DNA of 64,000 nt from Agriotes lineatus (GCA_940337035.1 CALNHX010002684.1:1-64000); one strand, 5' to 3'; numbered from the stretch's first letter, positions 45,502-55,129 are shown. Notes: generated by a model not told the origin, from the letters alone. Made by a program: numbers and translations.

Positions 45502-46340
45502 ACGTACATTTGCCCATTTATAGTTAGTTTTTTGTATCCAATTTTAGCCGTACTGCCTTTTTCCTTAGCCTCTTTTGCTTTTTCACGGATTTGGTATTGG
45601 ATTTTCCTCTCTTCAGGAGATAAGTCATGTTCGATAAATATGTTTTTGCCTCGCAGCTTGTGCTTGTTTTCCATGATCCTATATTTATCTTGCCATTCTT
45701 CCAATTCCACCATTATCATATTCTGCTTTGATTTTTCGCCAATTTTAAATGCCGTTTTCACTTTCACTTTTGTTGATTGTATTAATTCTTTTTCCAGGAA
45801 GGTTTCGACATTTGCCTTCAGATCCCCAATAGGCTCCAGTCCTTTGATGACAATATTATTTCTTCTGGACTTTTTGTCGAGTATTTCTATACGATTTTCC
45901 AGATTCGCAATTTTCTCCTGCATCTGCTTCCTCTCTGCGTTCCACTTCTCTTCTTTCAGCCTCATTTCATCTCTTAGTTGCTGGAATTCACTCATCATAT
46001 CAACATTTAGTTTAGTAATTAGTGTTTTTACCTCCTCCATATTGTTATCCGGCTTATTTACAGGTTTTGGCGTTGTGTAATCCACACGCAGTAGCGTATG
46101 TTCTTCACTATTAATCGCTTTGCTAGTTTTACACGACGATCTTTGGGTTTTCCTACTTTTTGCGAAAACTACTGCTATCTCTTTTTCTGGTGTATTTCTT
46201 TTACGCTTGGTCACAGCCTCGGATTCTTTTGCGTCCTTGAGTTCTTCGTGCTTCTCTTTAGTGTTTAAACAATCTTGGATTGAACTTGTGCTAAAAGCTC
46301 TTACCTTATGCCCTGGGTTAATATTCATAGCATTACTCAA
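45435..46340 (-). CDS. LINE ORF1: coiled-coil RNA-binding protein
   Basis: 301 residues. A polar, lysine-rich first third is followed by a coiled coil at about residues 105-160 (EVKTLITKLNVDMMSEFQQL, KMQEKIANLENRIEILD-like heptads). RRNNIVIKGLEPIGD and a compact basic domain with MVELEEWQDKYRIMENKHKL and NIFIEHDLSPEERKIQYQIR follow. This order (coiled coil, then an RNP-like fold with N-IVI-GL, then a C-terminal helical domain ending K-G-TAKIGYKKL-I) matches L1-type ORF1 nucleic-acid chaperones. The start Met at 46,340 is the first in the frame. ORF2 begins inside its 3' end. Confidence 0.85.
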   Translation of the reverse strand: MSNAMNINPGHKVRAFSTSSIQDCLNTKEKHEELKDAKESEAVTKRKRNTPEKEIAVVFAKSRKTQRSSCKTSKAINSEEHTLLRVDYTTPKPVNKPDNNMEEVKTLITKLNVDMMSEFQQLRDEMRLKEEKWNAERKQMQEKIANLENRIEILDKKSRRNNIVIKGLEPIGDLKANVETFLEKELIQSTKVKVKTAFKIGEKSKQNMIMVELEEWQDKYRIMENKHKLRGKNIFIEHDLSPEERKIQYQIREKAKEAKEKGSTAKIGYKKLTINGQMYVWQEEKGGLVKSSTTEPQPKNG

Positions 46341-46734
46341 TTGGTAATTGGGTGCGGGTGCCCCTTGTTTCTTTTGGTGCCAGTCGGCGTGATGTATTAA
46401 CTTGCACTTGAATTGAAATTTATTTGTTAGTTATCGATCTTTATTAAATGACACGAATGTTTGTGTTTTTAGTTACACGAGTCGCTGGTCAAGTTTCCCG
46501 CGCACACCGCTCGACCGCTCGCGACCTTGCTTGATGTTCACGCTGCGCGCAATTGTCTCGCCAAACAAGCGATTTTCGCCTTAACCTATACGGCCTTCAA
46601 TTTTGGTTTGTTGTTTTACTGACAATTTACGAAGTTTTCACGTAATTTTATTATATTGATCAGTTAACCCCAAGTTTTAGTTTGTTTAGTAACCTATTAC
46701 ACGTTTCTATGACCCGTATTACCCGTTTATTTAA

Positions 46735-46995
46735 GGTAAATTGCAATTAGTCAACATAAGAGGCAAAACCGTCGCTACATTTATTTACCTAATGGACCCC
46801 GACTAAATTATTCAAGTACATACAACTGGGTAAGAATGTTTTTTTTTATATCATAGTTACTATAACCGAAAGCACAATTTTACACCGGTAGGCTGTAAAA
46901 ACCAAATGCCCAGTCAATATAACTAGTAATGAAAGTAATGATCAAGTGTATGATTCGCAACCTTCATTGTCAGGATAGCAGTACATCTATTTATT
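46735..46995. other. spacer between LINE and nested elements
   Basis: AT-rich; no supported feature. Confidence 0.4.
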
Positions 46996-47026
46996 AGTAG
47001 CTTCAGCGTACTTATGCGAACGTTTT

Positions 47027-47062
47027 GTCCGTCCGTCCGTCCGTCCGTCCGTCCGTCCGTCC

Positions 47063-47118
<56 letters not shown>

Positions 47119-47120
47119 GG
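47027..47120. repeat. (GTCC)n(GTCT)n microsatellite
   Basis: About nine GTCC followed by about fourteen GTCT. A short (GTCT)n also lies in the unrelated-looking element at about 20,798. In both cases the run precedes sequence containing a CTGTAAC / AATATCTC-like phrase. Confidence 0.95.
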
Positions 47121-47272
47121 ATCGCCTGTAACTTCCGAACGGCTACAGATATCGAAATTTTGAAAGGGGGCAAAGTTGTTGCTAAGGTCCCGAGCACCTT
47201 CATGCGCTATTTGGTTTTGGCGAAAGGTGGCGATTTTCCACTTTGCAAAATTTCCAAGCATTGTAGCACAGT

Positions 47273-47353
47273 GGCGGCTTGTCCACTTGGCGCCATCTAC
47301 AGAAGTTCGGTGGTCACGTTTTGAACTACACATTCTGGGTGCACTATAATACT
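47273..47353. repeat. 81-bp unit, first copy (second at 49,598-49,678)
   Basis: GGCGGCTTGTCCACTTGGCG to CACTATAATACT is present twice, essentially identical. The two were adjacent before the P-like element inserted at the start of the second. Confidence 0.9.
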
Positions 47354-47861
47354 GGCGGCTTTAGAGTCCCTATATTAATCGAGTACCGCAATTGATTGCG
47401 CCAGTGTTTTGTATTTTGGGAGCAAATATGGCGGATACACTGTAAAATCACGAGACGCTAATCGCAGCAAACATTCCAAATGTAAAACCGTGTAATGTTC
47501 CTAGAGGTAGTAAAATCCACCTGCATTAAAAAAGTTTATAACCATATATTTGTACAAAGGTACTAATTTAAGTTATTTGCAGATTTAATATTTGTGTGTA
47601 CTTAGTACAAACATTCCTGTGTAATGTAAAAAATGTGTGTAGGCCCTAACAAAAGCATTAATTTTTCTCTCCTTCCATATTACTGGCTCTAGAAATGGGA
47701 ATATTTGCTGCTACTATCGCCTCGTAACAGCTGTGCGTATGTCAAATAATTCAGTTCGAATTCGAAGTTGTGGTTATACTTCAGTGTTTCTTCGTTTTTT
47801 GTGCAAGTTCAGTGCACATTTCATACTTTAAAAATTAACAAGTATTAATTATAGATAGAAA

Positions 47862-48190
47862 ATGCCGGGCTGCTGTGTGCCCTGTTGCAAAAATCGTTCC
47901 GAAAACGGGGTTAGATTGTTCTACATACTCCAAGGAACTAATCTGGTTAAAATGTATAAAGGAAAATTGCCCCTTAGAGCAAGTATTTGTGAAGTAAGTT
48001 CAGTTTTACTTTTACATTTTCCATTAACGCAAGTGACTTTTATCAATGTGTATCATAATTTTGTTTCAGGCACATTTTAAAGAAAATTAATTTGAATCTG
48101 AAAGAATTGACAATAAGAAATTAATTAAAATGGAACTCCATTCCCACCTTTACAGCAACACATATTTACAGCCCTCCTCCAAGAAAAGCG
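47862..48190 (+). pseudogene. THAP domain of P-like transposase, two exons
   Basis: Exon 1 (47,862-47,993) encodes MPGCCVPCCKNRSENGVRLF, the C--C(K)NR start of a THAP finger, and then LRASICE up to a donor GTAAGT. After a 76-base intron ending TTTGTTTCAG, exon 2 continues AHFKEN and FESERIDNKK, the C--HF part. An in-frame TAA after EN and a frameshift before the KWNSIPT motif disable it. In P elements this domain binds near the element's ends. No catalytic exons follow before the piggyBac insertion. Confidence 0.75.
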
Positions 48191-48543
48191 AGAATACGTA
48201 ATGTTTTTTAGCTGAATCTTAACCTTCTGTAAACCCTACTATACAATCACGTGCCAGACATTTAAGTGACTGTGGTAGCTAAGTATGAAATACGAATTAT
48301 GTAAAGGGTATATTATAATGAAAATTATTTTATAGGTTTCGAAACTGAGGAAGTCTGAGATTTGAGTAGTGCAATTTACAGTTTCGTGGCAGCAGTAAAA
48401 GCATTACAATGAGTGTCCTTGCAAAAATGACTGTACAGATGTATTATATTAAAGTGTTATGTTCAAGAGTAAAACGATTACAAACAATTTGCATGTTTCT
48501 GTTTAGTATAAATAATAGTCATTTACTTAAATTCATTTCTTAA

Positions 48544-49148
48544 CCCTTCAGTACCCGTTTACGGTCTGTGAGACCGAGCAAACACATGATGCAGTATATT
48601 ACTTAATGTGCTAGCGTTAGTTTACCGCCCATTTCACTACCTTCCTATATATTGCCATTAAAGATCCGTATGCAGTTTTGAGTTCGTGCGTGCAGTGGTT
48701 TAAAAGTTATTTATAATTTCGGTTTCAGAGACCGTAGTGGGTACCCGAGTTGTTTTTATTTTTACCTTTGATATACGACCAATGTGAGGAGAAGGAAATA
48801 TTTTCTGCATTTTTAGTAACACTGTTATACTAAAACATTATTATAGTCATGGCAGATTTTATGAGAAAGAACAGGCGCGACTTGAAAAAGACGCGAGATA
48901 TAATAGCGGAGGAGGATGTCGACAACGCGTTTTATGATGATGTGCCATCGTCTGACGAAGATAATTTATTGGAAACTAGGGAAATGAACAGTGACATTGA
49001 ACAGGAAATATCTGATTATGAAGACGCTAGTGAACAAGAAACTAATGCCATAAGATATTTTTATGGAGATGGCAGAGGGGCAGGGGTGTCGGACTGCCAG
49101 ACAGGTGCGGGTACTGATGTCTTACAATTTTGAACGGGTACTGGAGGG
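48544..49148 (+). mobile_element. piggyBac-derived element, 605 bp, nested in the P-like element
   Basis: TTAA at both flanks (48,540-48,543 and 49,149-49,152). The ends are CCCTTCAGTACCCGTT and, complemented, CCCTCCAGTACCCGTT, a piggyBac-style CCCT terminus. A subterminal GTTTACGGTCTGTGAGACCG block recurs in part near 48,725. It holds the 5' end of a transposase frame. Confidence 0.85.
48849..49133 (+). pseudogene. piggyBac transposase N-terminus, deleted
   Basis: MADFMRKNRRDLKKTRDIIA and an acidic stretch (SSDEDNLLETREMNSDIEQE) are typical of the disordered N-terminus of piggyBac transposases. After about 75 residues the frame changes character (GRGAGVSDCQTGAG) and stops inside the 3' end. 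The DDD catalytic core and Cys-rich end are missing, so it is an internal-deletion product. Confidence 0.65.
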
Positions 49149-49705
49149 TTAAGATCTATTATCTGAAAAGATTTTTATTTTAAAGGAGCGCCACTAATAT
49201 CAAATAATTGTGACATAAAAATCCTTGAAAGTAGAATTAGGTAGGTACTACTTATATATATATCATCGTTTAAATATATTGTACTTGCTTGTATACAACT
49301 TAAAATCAGTAAACACAGATCTAAACTTCAAACGTAAAAGAATTACTACCTAAAGCTGTAGGTTATGAAATGCTAATTGTTAAAGAAACTAAGTAGTATT
49401 ATACTCCAGCTTCTTTTTCCCTTGTGTAGTGTAACCACTCTTTTTCTAATATTATCGTTAATGTGCATATTTGCTTTAAAACATGAAAAATACACTGTAA
49501 TTGAAAACGTCGCCTCACCTTGTCATTTTAAGTTTCCCGCCTTTTTCTCGGAGCAAACATGGCGGGTTTGCGGTACTCTATTAATATAGGGACTCTAGGC
49601 GGCTTGTCCACTTGGCGCCATCTACAGAAGTTCGGTGGTCACGTTTTGAACTACACATTCTGGGTGCACTATAATACTTAATGTTTTCGCAGTGCTGAAG
49701 CTACT

Positions 49706-50309
49706 CTTTAGACCTGTACTTGAGCAGTTTATTAATATTAAAAATACAATTAGAAACGTAAAATCGATCATTTTCAACAGAAAGTGCTTTTGAAGTGTCC
49801 TCATTTAAAATCCAAAACGTTCAGAATGTTTATTCTCTTGAATCAATAAAGGCCTTTTAGTATACGACTGGCCTCTAACTTCATTCACGGACGTAAACTT
49901 TCTCATTCGGTCCTCTATACATAACTATTCTGTTTAATATAACTCCAGTTCTTTACAAAAGAGTATATAATAGTTATTTTTATATTAAGGCAACATCAAT
50001 AGATTATGTGGACTGGTTGAAATTGCTTCAAAAGCTATAATCTTGATTATGCATGTGGTACCTACATACGTTTTATTTTATTTTAGTTCTCAAAATGGAC
50101 AAAATTCCAAGATTTTAGTACTTTGATCACAGGCTACTGCTAGCGCTGTACGTTTTGGGTGTTGCTGTATTGTTTATTGAACTGCTTAGCAACTTTATAG
50201 ACCATAAAAGCCATATTTTGCCCACAATCGAGGGTCACTAAACAAGCCTATGGTTCCAAAATAAAATGAATATAATTATTTGTAATTCACTAATTCTCAT
50301 AATACCTAC
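49706..50309. other. intergenic or intron upstream of zinc-finger gene
   Basis: No exon recognised. The sequence ends in a splice-acceptor-like CTTGTTGCAG just before 50,321, so the zinc-finger exon probably has upstream exons that I cannot identify. Confidence 0.4.
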
Positions 50310-53018
50310 TTGTTGCAGGTATTGCAGTCTCAAAAGTTCTCGGAATCGTATATTACTGAGCGAAAAATTATTACTTCCCAAGCCGACATTAAAGTAGCCA
50401 TGATGACCACTACCCAAGAAGCAGCAGATAATAATTTGTATATTTCATCAGCCACTTCACTGCATATATTAAGAGACTTGGATGGCAATGAAGATATTAA
50501 GAAATTTTCTATCAAACAAGAAATCATTCAAAGCAGTAATGACATTAGTAATTATTCGGAAATTGATATTAAATGTGACTTTGAAATTACAGACCAAAAT
50601 TATATGGTTCAAAATTCAACAGAACAGAGTTTGGTAGGTGAAAAACCTTATTCTTGTTTTGTTTGTGGATATGAAACTGCAGTTAAATCTAGCCTAGTCT
50701 CACATATAAAAACTCATACAGGCAAAAAACCTTATTCTTGTATGGTTTGTAAATTTCAAACTGCCGATAAACATTATTTAGCCACTCATATAAAATCACA
50801 TGCAGGCGAAACACCTTATTCTTGTTCTGTTTGTGATTATAAAACTGCCCACAAAAGTAATTTAATCACACATATGAAATCTCATACTGCCGAAAAACCG
50901 TTTTCTTGTTCTGTTTGTGATTATAAAACTGCTTACAAAAGTAGTTTAATCAGACATATGAAATATCATACTGGCGAAAAACCTTATTCTTGTTCTGTTT
51001 GTGAATTTAAAACTGTCCAGAAAACTAGTTTAGTCAGCCATATAAAAACTCATACAGACAAAAAACCTTATTCTTGTATGGTTTGTAAATTTCAAACTGC
51101 CGATAAACGTTATTTAGTCACTCATATAAAATCACATGCAGGTGAAACACCGTTTTTTTGTTCTGTTTGTGATTATAAAACTGCCCATAGAAGTAGTTTA
51201 ATCACACATATGAAATATCATACTGGCGAAAAAGCGTTTTCTTGTTCTGTTTGTGATTATAAAACTGCCTACAAAGGTAATTTAATCACACATATGAAAT
51301 CTCATACTGGCGAAAAACCGTATTCTTGTTTTGTGTGTAAATTTAAAACTGCTCGTAAACAACATTTAATCAGACATTTGAAATCTCATACAGTCGAAAA
51401 ACCGTTTTCTTGTTCTGTTTGTGATTATAAAACTGCTTACAAAAGTAGTTTAATCAGACATATGAAATATCATACTGGCGAAAAACCTTATTCTTGTTCT
51501 GTTTGTGAATTTAAAACTGTCCAGAAAACTAGTTTAGTCAGCCATATAAAAACTCATACAGGCAAAAAACCTTATTCTTGTATGGTTTGTAAATTTCAAA
51601 CTGCCGATAAACGTTATTTAGTCACTCATATAAAATCACATGCAGGTGAAACACCGTTTTTTTGTTCTGTTTGTGATTATAAAACTGCCCATAGAAGTAG
51701 TTTAATCACACATATGAAATATCATACTGGCGAAAAACCGTTTTCTTGTTCTGTTTGTGATTATAAAACTGCCTACAAAGGTAATTTAATCACACATATG
51801 AAATCTCATACTGGCGAAAAACCGTATTCTTGTTTTGTGTGTAAATTTAAAACTGCTCGTAAACAACATTTAATCAGACATTTGAAATCTCATACAGTCG
51901 AAAAACCGTTTTCTTGTTCTGTTTGTGATTATAAAACTGCTTACAAAAGTAGTTTAATCAGACATATGAAATATCATACTGGCGAAAAACCTTATTCTTG
52001 TTCTGTTTGTGAATTTAAAACTGTCCAGAAAACTAGTTTAGTCAGCCATATAAAAACTCATACAGACAAAAAACCTTATTCTTGTATGGTTTGTAAATTT
52101 CAAACTGCCGATAAACGTTATTTAGTCACTCATATAAAATCACATGCAGGTGAAACACCGTTTTTTTGTTCTGTTTGTGATTATAAAACTGCCCGTAAAA
52201 GTAGTTTAATGACACATATGAAATCTCATACTGGCGAAAAACCGTTTTCTTGTTCTGTTTGTGATTATAAAACTGCCCATAAAAGTAGTTTAATCACACA
52301 TATGAAATCTCATACTGGCGAAAAACCGTTTTCTTGTTCTGTTTGTGATTATAAAACTGCTTACAAAGGTAGTTTAATGACACATATGAAATATCATACT
52401 GGCGAAAAACCGTTTTCTTGTTCTGTTTGTGATTATAAAACTGCCTACAAAGACAATTTAATCACACATATGAAATCTCATACTGGCGAAAAACCGTATT
52501 ATTGTTTTGTGTGTAAATATAAAACTGCTCGTAAACAACATTTAATCAGACATTTGAAATCTCATACTGGCGAAAAACCGTTTTCTTGTTCTGTTTGTGA
52601 TTATAAAACTGCCTACAAAGGTAATTTAATCACACATATGAAATTTCATACTGGTGAAAAACCGTTTTCTTGTTCTGTTTGTGATTATAAAACTGCTCAG
52701 AAAAGTAATTTAATCAAACATATGAACTCTCATGCTGTCGAAAAACCGTTTTCTTGTTCTGTTTGTGATTATAAAACTGCCTACAAAGGTTATTTAATCA
52801 CACATATGAAATCTCATACTTGTGAAAAACTTTTTTCTTGTTCTGTTTGTGATTATAAAACTGCCTACAAAGGTAATTTAATCTCACATATGAAATCTCA
52901 TACTGGTGAAAAACCGTTTTCTTGTTCTGTTTGTGATTATAAAACTGCTCAGAAAAGTAATTTAATCAGACATATGAAATATCATACTGGCGAAAAACCT
53001 TATTCTTGTTGTTTGTGA
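50310..53018 (+). CDS. tandem C2H2 zinc-finger protein, 28 fingers
   Basis: 902-codon frame, probably the last exon of a host regulator acting on DNA in the nucleus. An acidic N-terminal stretch of about 105 residues, without a ZAD, BTB or KRAB domain, is followed by 28 complete fingers of the form C-x2-C-x12-H-x3-H with 28-residue spacing and TGEKP-type linkers (variants TGKKP, AGETP, TVEKP). Finger helices vary among a few types (AYKSSLIRH, VQKTSLVSH, ADKRYLVTH, ARKQHLIRH, AYKGNLITH). Fingers 4-9, 10-15 and 16-18 are copies of one six-finger block with a 504-bp period (50,891; 51,395; 51,899). The frame starts after a splice-acceptor-like site, so the Met at 50,310 may not be the real start. 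It ends at 53,018 in a two-base deletion in the 29th finger. Confidence 0.85.
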   Translation: MLQVLQSQKFSESYITERKIITSQADIKVAMMTTTQEAADNNLYISSATSLHILRDLDGNEDIKKFSIKQEIIQSSNDISNYSEIDIKCDFEITDQNYMVQNSTEQSLVGEKPYSCFVCGYETAVKSSLVSHIKTHTGKKPYSCMVCKFQTADKHYLATHIKSHAGETPYSCSVCDYKTAHKSNLITHMKSHTAEKPFSCSVCDYKTAYKSSLIRHMKYHTGEKPYSCSVCEFKTVQKTSLVSHIKTHTDKKPYSCMVCKFQTADKRYLVTHIKSHAGETPFFCSVCDYKTAHRSSLITHMKYHTGEKAFSCSVCDYKTAYKGNLITHMKSHTGEKPYSCFVCKFKTARKQHLIRHLKSHTVEKPFSCSVCDYKTAYKSSLIRHMKYHTGEKPYSCSVCEFKTVQKTSLVSHIKTHTGKKPYSCMVCKFQTADKRYLVTHIKSHAGETPFFCSVCDYKTAHRSSLITHMKYHTGEKPFSCSVCDYKTAYKGNLITHMKSHTGEKPYSCFVCKFKTARKQHLIRHLKSHTVEKPFSCSVCDYKTAYKSSLIRHMKYHTGEKPYSCSVCEFKTVQKTSLVSHIKTHTDKKPYSCMVCKFQTADKRYLVTHIKSHAGETPFFCSVCDYKTARKSSLMTHMKSHTGEKPFSCSVCDYKTAHKSSLITHMKSHTGEKPFSCSVCDYKTAYKGSLMTHMKYHTGEKPFSCSVCDYKTAYKDNLITHMKSHTGEKPYYCFVCKYKTARKQHLIRHLKSHTGEKPFSCSVCDYKTAYKGNLITHMKFHTGEKPFSCSVCDYKTAQKSNLIKHMNSHAVEKPFSCSVCDYKTAYKGYLITHMKSHTCEKLFSCSVCDYKTAYKGNLISHMKSHTGEKPFSCSVCDYKTAQKSNLIRHMKYHTGEKPYSCCL

Positions 53019-54400
53019 TTATAAAACTGCTCACAAAAGTAGCTTAATCACACATATGAAATATCATACTGGCGAAAAACCTTATTCTTGTTTTGTTTGT
53101 GGATATGAAACTGCAGTTAAATCTAGCCTAGTCTCACATATAAAAGCTCATACAGGCAAAAAACCTTATTCTTGTATGGTTTGTAAATTTCAAACTGCCG
53201 ATAAACATTATTTAGTCACTCATATAAAATCACATGCAGGTGAAACACCTTATTCTTGTTCTGTTTGTGATTATAAAACTGCCCACAAAAGTAATTTAAT
53301 CACACATATGAAATCTCATACTGCCGAAAAAACGTTTTCTTGTTCTGTTTGTGATTATAAAACTGCTTACAAAAGTAGTTTAATCAGACATGAAATATCA
53401 TACTGGGGAAAAACCTTATTCTTGTTCTGTTTGTGAATTTAAAACTGTCCAGAAAACTAGTTTAGTCAGCCATATAAAAACTCATACAGGCAAAAAACCT
53501 TATTCTTGTATGGTTTGTAAAGTTCAAACTGCCGATAAACGTTATTTAGTCGCTCATATAAAATCACATGCAGGTGAAACACTTTATTCTTGTGCTGTTT
53601 GTGGATATAAAACTGCAGTAAAACTTAGTTTAGTTAAACATATGAAATCTCATACTGGCGAAAAACCGTTTTCTTGTTCTGTTTGTGATTATAAAACTGC
53701 TTACAAAAGTAGTTTAATCACACATATGAAATCTCATACTGGCGAAAAATCGTTTTCTTGTTCAGTTTGTGATTTAAAAACTGTTCAGAAAAGTAATTTA
53801 ATCACGCATATGAAAACTCATACTGGCGAAAAACCTTATTCTTGTTTTGTTTGTGATTAAAAAACAGCCTACAAAAATAGTTTAGTCACACATGTAAAAT
53901 CTCATAGTGGAAAAATCGTATTCTTGTTTTTGTTGTGATTATAGAACCGCAGTAAAATCTACCTTTGTCACTCATATGAAATCACACACAGGCGAAAATC
54001 CGTCTTTTTCTTGTTTTGTTTGTGAATTTAAATCTGTTCAGAAAATTCATTTAGTCATATGAAATCTCATACTGGCGAAAAACCGTATTCTTGTTTTGTT
54101 TGTCGATATAAAACGTCCCAAAAAATTGATTCAGCTAGGCATACCAAAAATTATACGAGCAAAAAACCTTATTCTGATTTTATTTGTGAATATAAAAAAG
54201 CATACAAAAATAGAGTAGTCTTGCATATGAAATTTCGTAATGGCAAATAACCCTTTTATATTGTTTGTGAATATAAAACTGCCCACAAACATAGTTCAGT
54301 TATGCATATGAAAACTCATACAGGGTTTATTGTTGTACTGTTTGTAAATTTAGAAAGACACTAAGAGATCATTCGGTTGCACATATGGAAATTCATATAC
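53019..54400 (+). pseudogene. decayed continuation of the zinc-finger array
   Basis: About fifteen more finger units continue the 84-bp rhythm. A two-base loss near 53,010 shifts the frame. Another two-base loss near 53,389 (CAGACATGAAATATC in place of CAGACATATGAAATATC) shifts it again. A TAA replaces a finger tyrosine codon at about 53,858, and later units carry many changes. 53,082-53,590 repeats the first six fingers (50,648 on) 29 units downstream. If the shifts are assembly errors the protein would be longer; the rising decay towards 54,400 argues that the end is truly degenerate. Confidence 0.75.
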
Positions 54401-54695
54401 CTAAGCGAAAAACGTTGTTTATGTAATAAACAATTTAAGTTGAGGAACATATTATGCAGAACATAATTAGAAACAATATAATAGATAGCATATTTACACC
54501 ATAATCACAAGTTTCAGACAGTTAAACTGTTTTTCAACTGAACCTTGAAATTATAAAAAATCAGTATATACAGCTAATGCCTACATTAACTAAGAAACAA
54601 GAAAGAAGGTACAAGCTCTTTATCGATACTTGTCAGCATATTTATCAATACTTATCGTTAGCAGAGAGTGCCAATGATGTGTCATTTCAGATTTA
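54401..54695. other. 3' flank of zinc-finger array, no gene seen
   Basis: AT-rich; no supported feature. Confidence 0.4.
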
Positions 54696-54706
54696 TTGAT
54701 GAGAAA

Positions 54707-54993
54707 ACCGAAGTTAGTGGTTAGCACGCCTACTTAGCATTCAGGAGGCCTTGGGTTCAATTCCCAGGGCCGTCTGCTTCTAATTCAGGTTTTTAGATGG
54801 TTTTCCTGAGTTAACAGAGTACCTTCTCTGAGACGAATGCTGGGGCAGTACTTCTCTCACCTTTTCTGGCTTTTATTCCACATTGCACCTCTTCTTTCCC
54901 TCACCCATCAGAAATTCCCATTCTAGGCAGAAGAGGGACGTAAGGTGCCTATAGCTGCCTGCCTCCAGTTGGGGGAATTGAAATTACCTCATT
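54707..54993 (+). mobile_element. tRNA-derived SINE with target duplication
   Basis: TTGATGAGAAA flanks at 54,696-54,706 and 54,994-55,004. The head has a Pol III A-box-like TAGTGGTTAGCACGCC and a B-box-like GGTTCAATTCC (about 54,754), at tRNA-like spacing. The body continues with an unrelated 200-base region. Transcription by Pol III is inferred from the boxes. Confidence 0.82.
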
Positions 54994-55050
54994 TTGATGA
55001 GAAAGGATAGAAATTTGCATCTGCATTTTTTGATACCTGTTAAAAATGAT

Positions 55051-55122
55051 TGCTCGTAGCTAGATTCAAACTCATGACTAAGCTCAGCAGCTCAGCTCGA
55101 TACCACTGCACCACTGAGTCCG
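55051..55122 (-). repeat. second tRNA-like unit, opposite strand
   Basis: Minus strand: CTCAGTGGTGCAGTGG (A-box-like) and GAGTTTGAATCTAG (B-box-like). It is a degenerate tRNA head, not a functional tRNA (the acceptor arms do not pair well). Probably another SINE fragment next to the first. Confidence 0.5.
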
Positions 55123-55129
55123 CGTAGTG

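Larger units (their letters stand above)
42400..46724 (-). mobile_element. full-length two-ORF LINE, 4.3 kb
   Basis: GTTTATTTAA flanks both sides (42,390-42,399 and 46,725-46,734), a 10-base target duplication. The 3' end (plus-strand left) is a short (AAGT)n tail rather than poly(A). The 5' region upstream of ORF1 is about 385 bases. Both ORFs are open, so this copy may be, or recently was, active. Confidence 0.82.
47362..49597 (+). mobile_element. P-like element, 8-bp TSD, with THAP exon
   Basis: The ends are TAGAGTCCCTATATTAAT and its complement, similar for about 29 bases (to GAGTACCGCAA). GGCGGCTT flanks at 47,354-47,361 and 49,598-49,605. GGAGCAAA(T/C)ATGGCGG occurs near both ends in the same orientation. 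Inside are a THAP-coding exon pair (47,862-48,190) and a nested piggyBac derivative. An 8-bp duplication with a THAP DNA-binding domain fits the P superfamily, but the catalytic part is absent. Confidence 0.75.
46996..49705. mobile_element. microsatellite-bearing repeat split by a P-like element
   Basis: AGTAGCTTCAGC at 46,996-47,007 has its complement at 49,694-49,705. Between them are a (GTCC)n(GTCT)n run, a unique stretch and two copies of an 81-bp unit, the second displaced by the P-like insertion at 47,362-49,597. Without the insertion it would be about 470 bp. The outer pair is short, so the boundaries are provisional. Confidence 0.5.

Noticed and set aside
45358..46080. 240-codon plus-strand frame opposite the LINE
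   Set aside because: Antisense shadow of ORF1 and the start of ORF2; leucine/serine-rich as expected from a lysine-rich sense frame.
47012..47333. Frames with long TDRQ or SVRP/CLSV repeats
   Set aside because: Translations of the GTCC/GTCT microsatellite in each frame.
50640..54330. Regular 84-bp repeats as a CRISPR array or satellite
   Set aside because: They translate throughout into C2H2 zinc fingers with conserved linkers.
54771..54778. CAGGGCCG as a hAT end
   Set aside because: It lies inside the SINE just after the B box; no matching end or duplication.
54700..54780. A functional tRNA gene
   Set aside because: A and B boxes are present, but acceptor and anticodon stems do not pair well, and an 11-base duplication shows that it is a SINE.
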